Numbered from the stretch's first letter, positions 33,486 through 43,793 are shown. The stretch: DNA of 64,000 bases from CAZXEU01 sp965207385 (GCA_965207385.1 CBDBLZ010000021.1:372001-436000); one strand, 5' to 3'. The notes: generated by a model not told the origin, from the letters alone. Made by a program: numbers and translations.

Positions 33486-36356
33486 ATGGCCATTGATCTT
33501 CGCTTGACGGACCGGTTTGCGGACCGGCACATAGGCCCATCAGAAGAAGAGATCGCCGCCATGCTGGCAGAGGTTGGCATTGCCTCCCTCGACGAGCTTG
33601 TCAGCCGAACCGTCCCGGCGCCGATCCGGATGCAGAGAAACTTGCGCCTTCCTCCTGCCCTGGACGAATGTGCGCTTCTTGCGCGACTGGGCGCACTGGC
33701 CGCTCGGAACAGGGTCTGCCGCTCATTTATCGGGGCGGGCTATTCCGACACCATTACTCCTCGCGCCATCGAGCGTGCCGTCCTCGAGAATCCCGCATGG
33801 TACACGCAATACACGCCTTACCAGGCGGAAATATCGCAGGGCCGCCTCGAAGCACTCCTGAACTTCCAGACCATGGTGATCGACCTGACGGGGATGGAGA
33901 TCGCCAACGCTTCGCTGCTCGACGAAGGCACGGCCGCGGCCGAGGCCATGATGATGTTCTTTCGTCTGACGCCGAGAAAGGACAAGCGGGCCTTTTTCGT
34001 CTCCGACGTCTGTCACCCGCAGACCATTGCCGTGGTTGAGGCAAGAGCCGAGCCGCTGGGAATCCGCGTGGAGGTCGGTGACCACAGCGGCTATCGATTC
34101 AGCGAAGACGTATTCGGCGCGCTGGTTCAATACCCAGCCACGGATGGCGCGATCCACGACTATTCAGAGTTCTGTACGCAGGCCCACGAGGCATTTGCCT
34201 ACGTGGCGGTCGCCGCGGATATCCTGAGTCTTGCGATACTTGAACCGCCGGCGGTCTTTGGCGCCGACGCAGTCATCGGCAATACGCAGCGCTTCGGCGT
34301 TCCGCTGGGCTACGGCGGACCGCACGCGGCATACTTTGCGACCCGGTCGCGATTCAAGCGCCAGGTACCTGGTCGCATCATCGGAGTCTCCGTGGATGAA
34401 GACGGCCGCCCCGCCCTGCGCATGGCTTTGCAAACGCGCGAGCAGCACATCAGGCGGGCTCGCGCCACCAGCAATATCTGCACGTCGCAGGTGCTGCTGG
34501 CCATCATGGCTTCGGCCTACGCGGTTTACCACGGACCAGGAGGGCTGCGCGCGATTGCGTCCCGCGTGCACGGACTCGCCCGAGTGCTGGGCAAGGGTCT
34601 CCGGAAGCTGGGCTACGAGCTTCGACACGACCAGTACTTCGATACCGTGTGTGTAGAAGCTTCGCCCTCGCGGCTGCGGGATATTGCCCTGAAGCGGGCT
34701 GTGAACCTTCGGTACCTTGACGATGCCGTCGGCATTGCACTGGACGAGACTACCTCGCGCGAGGACCTTGACAAGCTTCTGGCCATCTTCGCGGAAGGTG
34801 CCCAGGTGAGCCTGGAATTTGATGCCGAAAGCCTCGCTGGCAGCATGCGGCCCGGCTACGGAGGCATTCTGCCGCGCTCGGCCCCTCTCCTTGAACACTC
34901 TGTCTTCCGGCGGTACCACAGCGAAACGGAGCTCTTGCGATATCTGCACAAGCTTGCTTCGCGCGACCTGTCGCTAACCACAAGCATGATTCCACTGGGA
35001 TCTTGCACCATGAAGCTCAATGCAGCTGCGCAGCTGACGCCGCTGACGTGGGCAGGCTTCAGCAAGCTGCATCCGTTTGCGCCGGCGGACCAGGCCGCCG
35101 GATATCGACAGGTGTTCGAGGACCTCGAGGCGTGGCTGGCGGAGATTACAGGTTTTGACGCGGTATCGCTTCAACCCAATTCCGGCGCATCAGGCGAATA
35201 CGCCGGGTTGCTGGCCATTCGCGCCTACCACCGCAGCCGCGGCGACAGACAGCGCAATGTCTGCCTGGTTCCTGACTCGGCCCACGGTACCAATCCCGCC
35301 AGCGCCGTGATGGCCGGCATGCAGGTCGTCGTGGTTCGAACCGACGAAGAGGGCAGCATCGACCTGGCGCACCTGCGCGAGATGGCATCGCTGCACGGTG
35401 ACCGGCTTGCCGCGCTTATGGTCACCTATCCGTCGACGTTCGGTGTTTTCGAGCCCCACATCACCGAAGCATGCGGCATTGTACACCGCCGCGGAGGACA
35501 GGTCTATATGGACGGTGCCAACATGAATGCCCAGGTCGGGCTGTGCCGTCCCGGGTCGTACGGCGCGGATGTATGCCACCTCAATTTGCACAAGACCTTC
35601 GCCATTCCGCATGGCGGCGGCGGCCCAGGCATGGGGCCGATCTGTGTAGCGGAACACCTCAAGCCTTTCCTGCCCGGCCACCCGGCCCTTCCTGACGCCG
35701 AGCGCCGGGCAATTGGACCGGTCGCGGCCGCGCCCTACGGCAGCGCATCGATTCTGCTGGTTTCGTGGGCCTATATCTCTCTCCTGGGAAGCGCGGGACT
35801 AAGGCGAGCGTCAGAGGTGGCCATCCTGAACGCCAATTACGTAGCCAAACGCCTGGAAGCGTACTACGATGTACTGTTTCGCGGTAACTGCGGGCACGTG
35901 GCCCACGAGTTCATCCTTGACCTTCGTCCGTTCCGTCGCCTGGCCGGCATTACAGAAATGGATGTGGCCAAGCGGCTCATGGATTATGGCTACCATGCTC
36001 CGACCATGTCCTGGCCCGTAGTCGGCGCCATGATGATTGAGCCCACGGAGAGCGAGTCCAAGGACGAACTCGACCGCTTCTGCGAGGCACTCATATCCAT
36101 ACGGGCCGAAATCCAGGAAATCGCAGATGGCCGGGCAGATTCCGTACTCAACGTGCTGAAGCAGGCTCCCCATACAGCTAGACTCGTGTGCGGTGACAGC
36201 TACGACCTGCCATACCCGCGCGAGAAAGGTGCCTTTCCGGCTTCCTGGACAAGAGATCGGAAGTTTTGGCCGAGTGTGCGGCGCATAAACGATGCCTACG
36301 GGGACCGCAACCTGGTCTGCTCGTGTCCGCCCGTGGAGACCTACCAGGAAGCCTGA
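33486..36356 (+). CDS. gcvP: Glycine dehydrogenase (decarboxylating), single-chain P protein
   Basis: 956 residues, the fused alpha-plus-beta form. N-half: FIGAGYSDTITPRAIERAVL and YQAEISQGRLEALLNFQTMV. C-half: SLTTSMIPLGSCTMKLNAA and the PLP-lysine region HLNLHKTFAIPHGGGGPGMG. It decarboxylates glycine and passes aminomethyl to lipoyl-GcvH in the cytoplasm. No gcvT or gcvH adjoins it, and the 37-base gap upstream has no room for a glycine riboswitch. Confidence 0.97.
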   Translation: MAIDLRLTDRFADRHIGPSEEEIAAMLAEVGIASLDELVSRTVPAPIRMQRNLRLPPALDECALLARLGALAARNRVCRSFIGAGYSDTITPRAIERAVLENPAWYTQYTPYQAEISQGRLEALLNFQTMVIDLTGMEIANASLLDEGTAAAEAMMMFFRLTPRKDKRAFFVSDVCHPQTIAVVEARAEPLGIRVEVGDHSGYRFSEDVFGALVQYPATDGAIHDYSEFCTQAHEAFAYVAVAADILSLAILEPPAVFGADAVIGNTQRFGVPLGYGGPHAAYFATRSRFKRQVPGRIIGVSVDEDGRPALRMALQTREQHIRRARATSNICTSQVLLAIMASAYAVYHGPGGLRAIASRVHGLARVLGKGLRKLGYELRHDQYFDTVCVEASPSRLRDIALKRAVNLRYLDDAVGIALDETTSREDLDKLLAIFAEGAQVSLEFDAESLAGSMRPGYGGILPRSAPLLEHSVFRRYHSETELLRYLHKLASRDLSLTTSMIPLGSCTMKLNAAAQLTPLTWAGFSKLHPFAPADQAAGYRQVFEDLEAWLAEITGFDAVSLQPNSGASGEYAGLLAIRAYHRSRGDRQRNVCLVPDSAHGTNPASAVMAGMQVVVVRTDEEGSIDLAHLREMASLHGDRLAALMVTYPSTFGVFEPHITEACGIVHRRGGQVYMDGANMNAQVGLCRPGSYGADVCHLNLHKTFAIPHGGGGPGMGPICVAEHLKPFLPGHPALPDAERRAIGPVAAAPYGSASILLVSWAYISLLGSAGLRRASEVAILNANYVAKRLEAYYDVLFRGNCGHVAHEFILDLRPFRRLAGITEMDVAKRLMDYGYHAPTMSWPVVGAMMIEPTESESKDELDRFCEALISIRAEIQEIADGRADSVLNVLKQAPHTARLVCGDSYDLPYPREKGAFPASWTRDRKFWPSVRRINDAYGDRNLVCSCPPVETYQEA

Positions 36357-36372
36357 CAAACCAAGCACGAGA

Positions 36373-37653
36373 ATGGACCCCCTTACCTTCTTCGAGCGGC
36401 TGAACCTGTGGTTCAGGGACTCCATCACGGTCAAGCTGATCTCTGCGGGGTTCATTGCCCTGGCCCTTTTGATTCCGGCCGCATTGACCACGGAACTCAT
36501 CCGGGACCGCAGTGAGACGCAAGAGGAGGCAGCGGCAGAGGTCAGCGAGCGCTGGGCGCGGACGCAGACAATCACGGGACCCGTCATCATGGTCCCGTAC
36601 GAGACGGAAGAAGAGGGCGTGCGCTATGCCTACTTCCTGCCCGACGACCTGCAAGTAAGTGGCACCATCACACCAGAGGCGCGCTACCGCGGCATCTATG
36701 AAGTCATCGTCTACTCCAGTGAACTCACGATAAGCGGCCGGTTTTCGCCGCCTGATTTTTCGGAGTGGAGTATTGATCCGGAATCCATCCTGTGGAATGA
36801 GGCAGTCGTGGCAACCGGAGTTTCCGACATGCGGGGCATCGAGGACCAGATCGCGCTTCAATGGAACGGCCAGGCATACGACTTTCGCCCTGGCCTGGAA
36901 GAGGAAGCCGTGCTGCAAACCGGCATGACTGCGCGCGCACCGGTTCTGGAGGCGGGTACATTTCAGTTCAGTCTCAGGCTCAGAGGCAGTGACAGCCTTT
37001 ACTTTGTACCCGTTGGCAAGCAAACACGCATCGATCTCGCATCGGCCTGGGATGCTCCCAGTTTTGGTGGTGCCTTCCTGCCCGACACCCGGGAAGTGTC
37101 CGGAGACGGCTTTGCGGCCCAGTGGCACGTGCTCGACCTAAACAGGCCCTACGCACAGGCTTGGCGGGGCACCACATCGGGACTCATGGAGTCCTCGTTC
37201 GGCGTCCGGCTGCTGTTGTCCGTGGACCACTACCGCAAGACGCTCAGGGCCGCTGCTTACGCCATTGTCGTCATCGCCCTCACATTTCTGACCTTCTTTC
37301 TGTCTGAAATCTACTTTGAGAGGCGCGCCCACCCGTTCCAATACTTGCTCGTGGGGCTTGCTTTGTGCCTGTTCTACGGACTTCTCCTGGCCCTTTCGGA
37401 GCACATGCCGTTCAATGCGGCATACGCCAGCGCCACGGGAGCCACGGTTATTGCCGTAACCGGCTACATGAGGTCCGTATTCGGCAACCGCAGCTATTTC
37501 TTCGGAGCCATACTGCTGATCGTGTATGGCTTCATGTTCCTGCTGCTGCAACTGGAGGAACTGGCACTTCTCATCGGCATGATCGGCCTGTTTATCTCCC
37601 TGGCGCTGACCATGTATCTGACCCGCAACATCCGATGGTTTGGAAGTGACTAG
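36373..37653 (+). CDS. creD: CreD-like inner membrane protein
   Basis: 426 residues from the ATG at 36373. An N-terminal membrane helix (LISAGFIALALLIPAALTTE) is followed by a large periplasmic domain with ITGPVIMVPYE, then a C-terminal block of about five membrane helices after HYRKTLRAAAYAIVVIALTF. This is the CreD architecture, a cell-envelope integrity protein linked to beta-lactam stress in other bacteria. It begins 16 bases after gcvP. Its end overlaps the convergent glycosyltransferase gene by 4 bases. Confidence 0.85.
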   Translation: MDPLTFFERLNLWFRDSITVKLISAGFIALALLIPAALTTELIRDRSETQEEAAAEVSERWARTQTITGPVIMVPYETEEEGVRYAYFLPDDLQVSGTITPEARYRGIYEVIVYSSELTISGRFSPPDFSEWSIDPESILWNEAVVATGVSDMRGIEDQIALQWNGQAYDFRPGLEEEAVLQTGMTARAPVLEAGTFQFSLRLRGSDSLYFVPVGKQTRIDLASAWDAPSFGGAFLPDTREVSGDGFAAQWHVLDLNRPYAQAWRGTTSGLMESSFGVRLLLSVDHYRKTLRAAAYAIVVIALTFLTFFLSEIYFERRAHPFQYLLVGLALCLFYGLLLALSEHMPFNAAYASATGATVIAVTGYMRSVFGNRSYFFGAILLIVYGFMFLLLQLEELALLIGMIGLFISLALTMYLTRNIRWFGSD

Positions 37654-38837
37654 TTCAATCGGCGGTAGAGTTCCAGGGTCCGCGCCGCAATGGCGCGCCA
37701 GCTGAAGTGCTCCTTGACGCGCAGGCGCCCCTGACGGGCAAACGCATCCCTTCTGGAAGTATCCTGCATTAGGGTGTTTATGGCCTCGGCCAATGCGAGC
37801 GACAGCTCCGCAGGATCGTTGGCCAGTGGCACCAGCAATCCCGTCTCGCCGTGGGAAACAACTGTGGGTATGCCGCCAACGGACGTGGCTACGACGGCCG
37901 TCCCACAGGCCATGGCTTCCAGATTGATGATCCCGAACGGCTCATAGACGGATGGGCATACAAATAGCGCCGCGTGGGAATAGGCTACCACGAGGTGCGC
38001 GCGAGGCATCATCGCCCGGATCCACACCAGGCGGCAAGAGGTGCTCTGGCGGGCTTCTTCCACCTTCTCCGTCATTTCGCGCTCGATGTCCGGCGTATCC
38101 GGGGCACCGGCTGCCAGTACCACCTGCGTGCCGGGTATCAGGTGATGCAGCGCGTCCACCAGATGGATGATTCCTTTCTGCCGGGTTATGCGCCCCACAA
38201 AGAGCACGTACGGGCGGGCCGGGTCGATGCCGTATCCTCTCAAGACGGCTTCGTCGAAGGTAGGACGGTATTCATCGGGGTCGATGCCGTTCGGGATGAC
38301 ATGGACGCGATCCGGGTCAACATCGTACAGCTTGAGCACGTCCTCGCGCATTTGCGGCGAGACGGCCACGACGCCGTCGGCATTCTCGTACGCCGTTTTT
38401 TCTATCCAGGTGCTGGCCCGGTAGGCCGTGCCCAGCTGCTCCGCCTTCCAGGGCCTGTGGGGCTCCAGCGAGTGCGTCGTAAGCACTAGGCGGGCACCGG
38501 TCAGCTGCTTCAGCAGACAGCCCGCCCAGTGGGAGTACCACGTGTGGCAGTGGATGATGTCGGCGCCTGAAACTGCGGCGGCCATGACCAAATTGCGCCC
38601 CAGGGTATCGAACAGTTTGGCATGGCGGGCCTGCTGCGGAGCATCCGCCGCCGGCGCAGCCACGCCCCGTACCGTCAGGTTTGCCTCGCGCAGGTCCTGA
38701 TCGCCGAAGCAAAGCACGCTAACCTCGTGTGCTCCGCCTTCCTGGCGGCACAGCTCGCGCGTCAGGTATTCAACGTGGACACCCGCTCCCCCGTAGACGT
38801 GCGGGGGATACTCGTTCGTAAGGAGAAGGATACGCAT
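37650..38837 (-). CDS. GT4 glycosyltransferase, glycogen synthase-type
   Basis: 395 residues. N-terminal RILLLTNEYPPHVYGGAGVH is the hallmark of the Corynebacterium-type (GT4) glycogen synthase/alpha-glucan synthase group. The C-terminal Rossmann lobe has PYVLFVGRITRQKGIIHLVD, then CPSVYEPFGIINLEAMACGT (the E-x7-E donor-binding motif). It would use ADP- or GDP-glucose for glycogen or maltosyl glucan; the exact donor is not readable. No glgC or glgB adjoins it. Confidence 0.8.
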   Translation of the reverse strand: MRILLLTNEYPPHVYGGAGVHVEYLTRELCRQEGGAHEVSVLCFGDQDLREANLTVRGVAAPAADAPQQARHAKLFDTLGRNLVMAAAVSGADIIHCHTWYSHWAGCLLKQLTGARLVLTTHSLEPHRPWKAEQLGTAYRASTWIEKTAYENADGVVAVSPQMREDVLKLYDVDPDRVHVIPNGIDPDEYRPTFDEAVLRGYGIDPARPYVLFVGRITRQKGIIHLVDALHHLIPGTQVVLAAGAPDTPDIEREMTEKVEEARQSTSCRLVWIRAMMPRAHLVVAYSHAALFVCPSVYEPFGIINLEAMACGTAVVATSVGGIPTVVSHGETGLLVPLANDPAELSLALAEAINTLMQDTSRRDAFARQGRLRVKEHFSWRAIAARTLELYRRLN

Positions 38838-38915
38838 GGCGCCGGAACCGTAATTTGCACCGGAAACTACGGATTAAGGGCGGTCATTCGAACAGCACCC
38901 CGGGCTTCGTAATTC

Positions 38916-41117
38916 ATGGCAAGACTTGAAGAACATCTTCAGGCCACGCCAACGCGCCGCTTCGGCACGTTTGGCGGCGTGTTTACACCCACGCTGCTCA
39001 CAATTCTGGGTGTGATTATGTATCTCCGGCAAGGCTGGGTTATCGGCAATGCCGGCGTCCTCGGGGGACTACTGGTCATTCTGCTCGCCTATGGCATTAC
39101 CATTTGCACCGGCCTTTCCATGTCGTCGATTACCTCCAACATCAGACTTGGAGCCGGTGGAGCCTATGCCATCATCTCGCAGTCGCTCGGACTGGAAGTC
39201 GGCGGCAGCCTGGGCATTCCTCGCTACGTCTCCCAGGCGCTGGCCATCACATTGTACGTATTCGGCTTTCGAGAAGCCTGGCTGTGGGTATTTCCTGCAC
39301 ACTCGGCCATTGTCGTGGATCTGGTTGTGTTTATCGCACTGTGGGCAATAGCGTACAAGAGCGCCGATCTGGCTATCCGCGTGCAGTATCTGATTATGGC
39401 GGTGATTGCCGCCTCGCTGGTTTCCATCGCCGTGGCGGCCTTCAAGGGCTCCATGCAGTACCCGCTCACGGACGTGGGGCTCTGGGGCAGTTTTCGCGGG
39501 GCACCTGAAACGGGCTTTGGCGGCACTTCCTTCTGGATGGTCTTTGCCGTCTTCTTCCCCGCAGCAACAGGCATCATGGCGGGGGCCAATATGTCAGGTG
39601 AGCTGAAGGACCCCCGCCGCAGCATCCCCATAGGCACCATGACAGCCATTGGCGTGAGCCTGGTTGTGTACCTGCTGCTCGGCTACTGGGTCACAAGGTC
39701 AGCCTCTCCCGATGAGCTGGTGGAGAACTACTACGTCGTGGTAGAAAAAGCCTACTGGGGGCCTGTCGTAATAGCCGGCGTGTTCGGAGCAACCTTTTCT
39801 TCCGCACTGGCCTCCATGGTGGGAGCTGCTCGCATTCTGCAAGCCATGGGACGCGACCAGGTGGCGCCGCACAGCCGATGGATTGGTGCGCTTAACCGGA
39901 AGGGCGAGCCGCGCAACTCCATGATCATTACGGGCACCATTGTGCTTGCCACGCTGCTGGTACGGGACCTGAATGCCATCGCGCCGCTGATTACGATGTT
40001 CTTCCTCATTACGTACGCGATGCTGAATCTGGTCGTGCTCATCGAGCAGAGCCTCGGCCTGGTCAGCTTTCGCCCGCTTTTTCGGGTGCCGCGCGTCGTA
40101 TCGGTACTGGGTCTCGTCGGCTCCGTGTTCGCGATGTTCATCATCAATCCCGCCATCAGCCTCGTAGCCGTCGCTGTTGTGGTCGTGTTCTATGGCGTGC
40201 TGACGAAGCGGCGCATGGATGCGCCTTTCGAGGATATCCGGAGCGGTCTCTTTGTGGCGTTTTCCGAGTGGGCAGCAAAGAAGGCAACCAACATGCCCTC
40301 CCTGCAGCAGCGGGCCTGGAAGCCCAATCTGCTCGTGCCGGTCGACGATATCCGGAAGCTGCGGGGCTCGTTTTCGATTATCGAGAGCGTGACTTACCCC
40401 AAGGGATCGGCCAAGCTGCTGGGCATTGGCAATCATTCCTCGGACTTCGCCGAACAGCTCGGCCGCCTCAGCGGCGCCTTCCGCGAGCGCGGTGTATTCT
40501 CGCTGTCCATGCTGCTGGAGCACTCTTCGTACCCCGATGGCATCATAGCAGGCATGCAGGTGCTTCAGGGAGCCTTCTTCCGTCCCAATATTGTCTTCCT
40601 GGAACAGCCCGGCAGCCCGGATCGCGAATTGGCATACAAACGAGTGGTCCATCGTGCCGTGGAGCTGGGCCTGGGCGCACTGATCTTCGCCCCGCACCCG
40701 GACGCCGGCCTGGGGCAGCGACAGCATATCAATGTCTGGATCCGTGACAGAAGTCCCGACTGGCAACTGCGGTGGGACTTCGGCAATCTGGATCTCGCAA
40801 TCCTGGTCGCCTACAAGCTCTCACGGAATTGGCAAGCTCAGATGCGTCTTGTAACCGTGGTCAGCAACGAGGCCGACGTGGCGGGCGCACGCAGATTCAT
40901 GAGCCGTCTGGTCGACCTGGCCAGAATTCCGGACACGGAGGTGGTTGTGGCAACCGGAGCCTTCCTTGACTTCGTAAACGATGCACCGCTGGCCGATCTG
41001 TCCGTGTTCGGGCTGGTGCCGAATCCGGATTTCAGATTTGTCTCGGACATGGTCAAAGCTACCAACTCGACCTGCGTCTTTGTCCGGGACTCGGGCAGCG
41101 AAAACGTGCTGGCCTGA
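38916..41117 (+). CDS. SLC12-like cation-chloride cotransporter/APC-fold permease
   Basis: 733 residues. Twelve or so membrane helices span residues 20-430, starting FTPTLLTILGVIMYLRQGWV and TGLSMSSITSNIRLGAGGAY, the SLC12/NKCC-like form of the APC fold with G-rich helix breaks for ion binding. A long cytosolic C-domain (430-733) is strand-helix repetitive, like the SLC12 C-terminal domain. The neighbour at 41124-43394 has the same architecture and converges on it with only 6 bases between. Substrate (K+, Na+, Cl- or amino acid) cannot be decided. Confidence 0.8.
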   Translation: MARLEEHLQATPTRRFGTFGGVFTPTLLTILGVIMYLRQGWVIGNAGVLGGLLVILLAYGITICTGLSMSSITSNIRLGAGGAYAIISQSLGLEVGGSLGIPRYVSQALAITLYVFGFREAWLWVFPAHSAIVVDLVVFIALWAIAYKSADLAIRVQYLIMAVIAASLVSIAVAAFKGSMQYPLTDVGLWGSFRGAPETGFGGTSFWMVFAVFFPAATGIMAGANMSGELKDPRRSIPIGTMTAIGVSLVVYLLLGYWVTRSASPDELVENYYVVVEKAYWGPVVIAGVFGATFSSALASMVGAARILQAMGRDQVAPHSRWIGALNRKGEPRNSMIITGTIVLATLLVRDLNAIAPLITMFFLITYAMLNLVVLIEQSLGLVSFRPLFRVPRVVSVLGLVGSVFAMFIINPAISLVAVAVVVVFYGVLTKRRMDAPFEDIRSGLFVAFSEWAAKKATNMPSLQQRAWKPNLLVPVDDIRKLRGSFSIIESVTYPKGSAKLLGIGNHSSDFAEQLGRLSGAFRERGVFSLSMLLEHSSYPDGIIAGMQVLQGAFFRPNIVFLEQPGSPDRELAYKRVVHRAVELGLGALIFAPHPDAGLGQRQHINVWIRDRSPDWQLRWDFGNLDLAILVAYKLSRNWQAQMRLVTVVSNEADVAGARRFMSRLVDLARIPDTEVVVATGAFLDFVNDAPLADLSVFGLVPNPDFRFVSDMVKATNSTCVFVRDSGSENVLA

Positions 41118-41123
41118 GTGAGC

Positions 41124-43394
41124 CTACGCCATCTCGATGCGCTGGGGCGCATGCACAAAGAGCACATCCTTGAGCGAGGAGTGATTGGTAAAGACCTCTG
41201 CCCCCCGTTGGTGGAGGCCTTCCAGGTCAAAGCCCACCACCGCCAGGTCGGCATGTTCTGAAAGGCCTGCGACCAATTGCCGGAACGCCGCAACGTCGTT
41301 GGTAGGAATGAAGCCCAGATTCTTCTCGCTAATGGGAAGGCGCCCTTCCGAGACCAGGCGCTTGAACTCCTGGCGTCTATCCTCCAGTTGTTCGCGCGGC
41401 AGCGCAGCAAACACTTCAATGGTAGCGCCGTCCCAGTCCGGGTGCCCCAGCAGAATGTAGCTCAGCAAGATCATCATGTTGGCGTTCTCCGTGTCGTTCC
41501 ACGTCAGCCAAATGTGTATGCGCCTCCGCTCGCCGAAGTGGTAGTCCCCGTGACGCAAGACGAGCAGCGTCTTTTGGGTCGAGGCCGCAAACATGCAGTT
41601 CTTCACGACGTCATCCACGACGCCTTCCGCGTCGCGGTTGGAAAACTCAAACATCACCGCATTGTTGGTGATGCCCGCCACACCCGGCACCTGGAGGCTC
41701 TGCGCCAGTGCGCTGAGCATGGATGGGCTGACGATGGTGTCCATATACACCGTGCTCTTCTGCGTACGGGCCAGCTCCAGAAGTCGCCACTTCGTGTGCT
41801 GGCTCTCCCGGAACGAGGCCGCATCCAGGCGACCTTCGACGAAGTGCAGGTAGGTGCCGAAGCCGTGTCGGTGGCAAAGCCAGCGCAGCATGATCAGCGG
41901 ACTGCGCCGGTCAAATGTGCGATCGTTAACCATGATAACGCTCGGCCGCCACTCGGCGGAATCGTCCAGTTGGCGCCGGCGCTGCAGCCGAATATGCATG
42001 TACCGCGTGGCCTGTGTCATGACGCCATGGAACATGGCGACCAGGTCTGACTCCCCGCTTCGGGTACGCGCCAGCGTCTTGTAAAGCCCGGCCATCAGCA
42101 CGAGAGCAAGTATGGCATAAAGCGGATCCATCTGGAACATCAGGAACAGGCACATGACGGCTCCGAGCAAACTGATGTACCAGCGTGAGCGGAAACTGGG
42201 CCGGTAGCTTGGACGGGCGGCGAAATGCTCCAGCACGCCGATGGCGCAGAGCGCGCCGTAGGTTACCATGAAAAACATGGAAATCAGGCGTGCTACCACG
42301 TCGACGTTTCCAACGATTACAATGAAAAGTGCGATGACCCCGGTAACCAAGGTTGTATTGCGCGGCTCGTTCGCTGCGCCGTGGCCGCGCGCCAGCCACC
42401 GGTTGAACAGGCGACCGGGAATGCTGGCATCTGCGCCTAGCGCCTGCAGGGTGCGCGGAGCCACCAGAATCGAGCCTATGGCCGAACTCAGCGTGGCGCA
42501 CGCCAGCCCCAGGAAGATGATGGGGCCCCACAGGGCGATCTGGGCCATGACCAGCTGGTCCTCCGCAAGAACCTCTGCGGGCGCGGAGTATGCGAGCTTG
42601 AGAACAATGCAGATATAGACGACCACGCCGGTTATCGTGGCCAGGAGCGTACCCCGCGGCAGCGATACGCGCGGGTTGCTGAGATCACCGGACAGCCCCA
42701 CACCGGCCGTCATGCCTGTAAAGGCCGGAAACACGATAGCAAACACGATGATGAAGGCATCCGGATCCGCAATGGTCCCGGTCAGCCGCACGGTCGCCGG
42801 ATCAAATCCTCCGACCGGCGATCCCACGAAGAAGAGCCCGAGGGAGGCCAGCAGCACGCCAGCCACGACGTACAGCATCTTGATACCTATGTTGGCTCCT
42901 CTGCGCATTACAACCAGCAGAAGAGCCAGCAGCGCAGGAATGGAAACGATGCGCGTATCAAACCCCAGTCCGGTTACGGATTCAAAGCGGCTGGCCAGGG
43001 GACTGAAGGCCTCGGCAAAGGCAATCATGTAGAAGGCGACCGAGATTGCCTGCGACAAATACAGGGAAATGCCTATGACGCCCCCGATCGTCGTGCCGAA
43101 CGACCGGGAAATAATGAAATACTCTCCGCCTCCTTCTACCTTTCGGTTCGTGGCGATTTCCGCGATCGCGAGCGCCGTGGGAATCGTGACCAGGTGGCCA
43201 AGCAGAATGATACCGAAGGCACCCAGCAGTCCCACGTTGCCGACTGCATAGCCGAAGCGCAGGAACATGATCGCACCAAGGATGGTGCTGATGCCTGCCA
43301 GGAATACAGGAAGCGTCCCGAAACCATGCCCGCGCGCGGCAGGCGCCCCGGTTTCAGCGCCTGCCCCGGAGGAGTTCTTTGCGTGGTCGGGCAC
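41124..43394 (-). CDS. Second SLC12-like permease with a cytosolic C-domain
   Basis: 756 residues. FLAGISTILGAIMFLRFGYA, then EIATNRKVEGGGEYFIISRS mark the APC/SLC12 first helices. The membrane part ends near residue 420. The C-domain (about 440-750) has blocks such as VIMVNDRTFDRRSPLIMLRW and RIHIWLTWNDTENANMMILL that mirror the SLC12 tail of the convergent neighbour. The two proteins look like distant paralogues rather than recent duplicates. Transport of K+/Cl- with Na+ is the family precedent only. Confidence 0.8.
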   Translation of the reverse strand: MPDHAKNSSGAGAETGAPAARGHGFGTLPVFLAGISTILGAIMFLRFGYAVGNVGLLGAFGIILLGHLVTIPTALAIAEIATNRKVEGGGEYFIISRSFGTTIGGVIGISLYLSQAISVAFYMIAFAEAFSPLASRFESVTGLGFDTRIVSIPALLALLLVVMRRGANIGIKMLYVVAGVLLASLGLFFVGSPVGGFDPATVRLTGTIADPDAFIIVFAIVFPAFTGMTAGVGLSGDLSNPRVSLPRGTLLATITGVVVYICIVLKLAYSAPAEVLAEDQLVMAQIALWGPIIFLGLACATLSSAIGSILVAPRTLQALGADASIPGRLFNRWLARGHGAANEPRNTTLVTGVIALFIVIVGNVDVVARLISMFFMVTYGALCAIGVLEHFAARPSYRPSFRSRWYISLLGAVMCLFLMFQMDPLYAILALVLMAGLYKTLARTRSGESDLVAMFHGVMTQATRYMHIRLQRRRQLDDSAEWRPSVIMVNDRTFDRRSPLIMLRWLCHRHGFGTYLHFVEGRLDAASFRESQHTKWRLLELARTQKSTVYMDTIVSPSMLSALAQSLQVPGVAGITNNAVMFEFSNRDAEGVVDDVVKNCMFAASTQKTLLVLRHGDYHFGERRRIHIWLTWNDTENANMMILLSYILLGHPDWDGATIEVFAALPREQLEDRRQEFKRLVSEGRLPISEKNLGFIPTNDVAAFRQLVAGLSEHADLAVVGFDLEGLHQRGAEVFTNHSSLKDVLFVHAPQRIEMA

Positions 43395-43418
43395 GAGCCG
43401 CTAGTGGCACACGAGAGG

Positions 43419-43793
43419 TCAGGCCGTCAGGGCTGCCCAAATGTCGCAGTACCCCTCCGGATGAATTGGGCCCTTCACGGTCAGGCATGTGCCACAATTC
43501 GTACCTTCGGCCGCGGCAACGTAGAGAGCGCAATTCAGGCAATTTTTGCCCTCCACGGGAGACAGGTCCACGTACTTGAGCGCCGCACGCGCGGCTATCT
43601 CCTGCTGCGTCAAGCCCGTCGTATCCATGCAAGAGAAGCTCGCCGGGGCTTCCGGCGTTGCGCCACTGCCCGACGGCGCTTCCGCGGCATCCGGCGAGCC
43701 GCCACATGCTGCCACGCCCGCCGCGGATGCAACCGAGGCCAAGCCGAGCAATTGGTGCAGGAATGAACGGCGGGAGGAATCAGGCTGATCCAT
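43419..43793 (-). CDS. High-potential iron-sulfur protein, Tat-type lipoprotein
   Basis: 124 residues from the ATG at 43793. A twin-arginine signal (SSRRSFLHQLLGL) ends in a lipobox-like GVAAC, so it may be exported folded and then lipidated. The [4Fe-4S] ligands follow HiPIP spacing: C-LNC-x14-C-x12-C in KNCLNCALYVAAAEG, then GTCLTVKG and EGYCDIW. HiPIPs carry electrons in the periplasm between respiratory complexes. Lipid anchoring would be unusual for the family. An extra Cys (TNC) lies between ligands 2 and 3, and another (SFSC) precedes the cluster. Confidence 0.85.
   Translation of the reverse strand: MDQPDSSRRSFLHQLLGLASVASAAGVAACGGSPDAAEAPSGSGATPEAPASFSCMDTTGLTQQEIAARAALKYVDLSPVEGKNCLNCALYVAAAEGTNCGTCLTVKGPIHPEGYCDIWAALTA

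Noticed and set aside
39699..40766. 355-codon minus-strand frame within the first SLC12-like gene
   Set aside because: Antisense shadow; His/Asp-rich without domain features.
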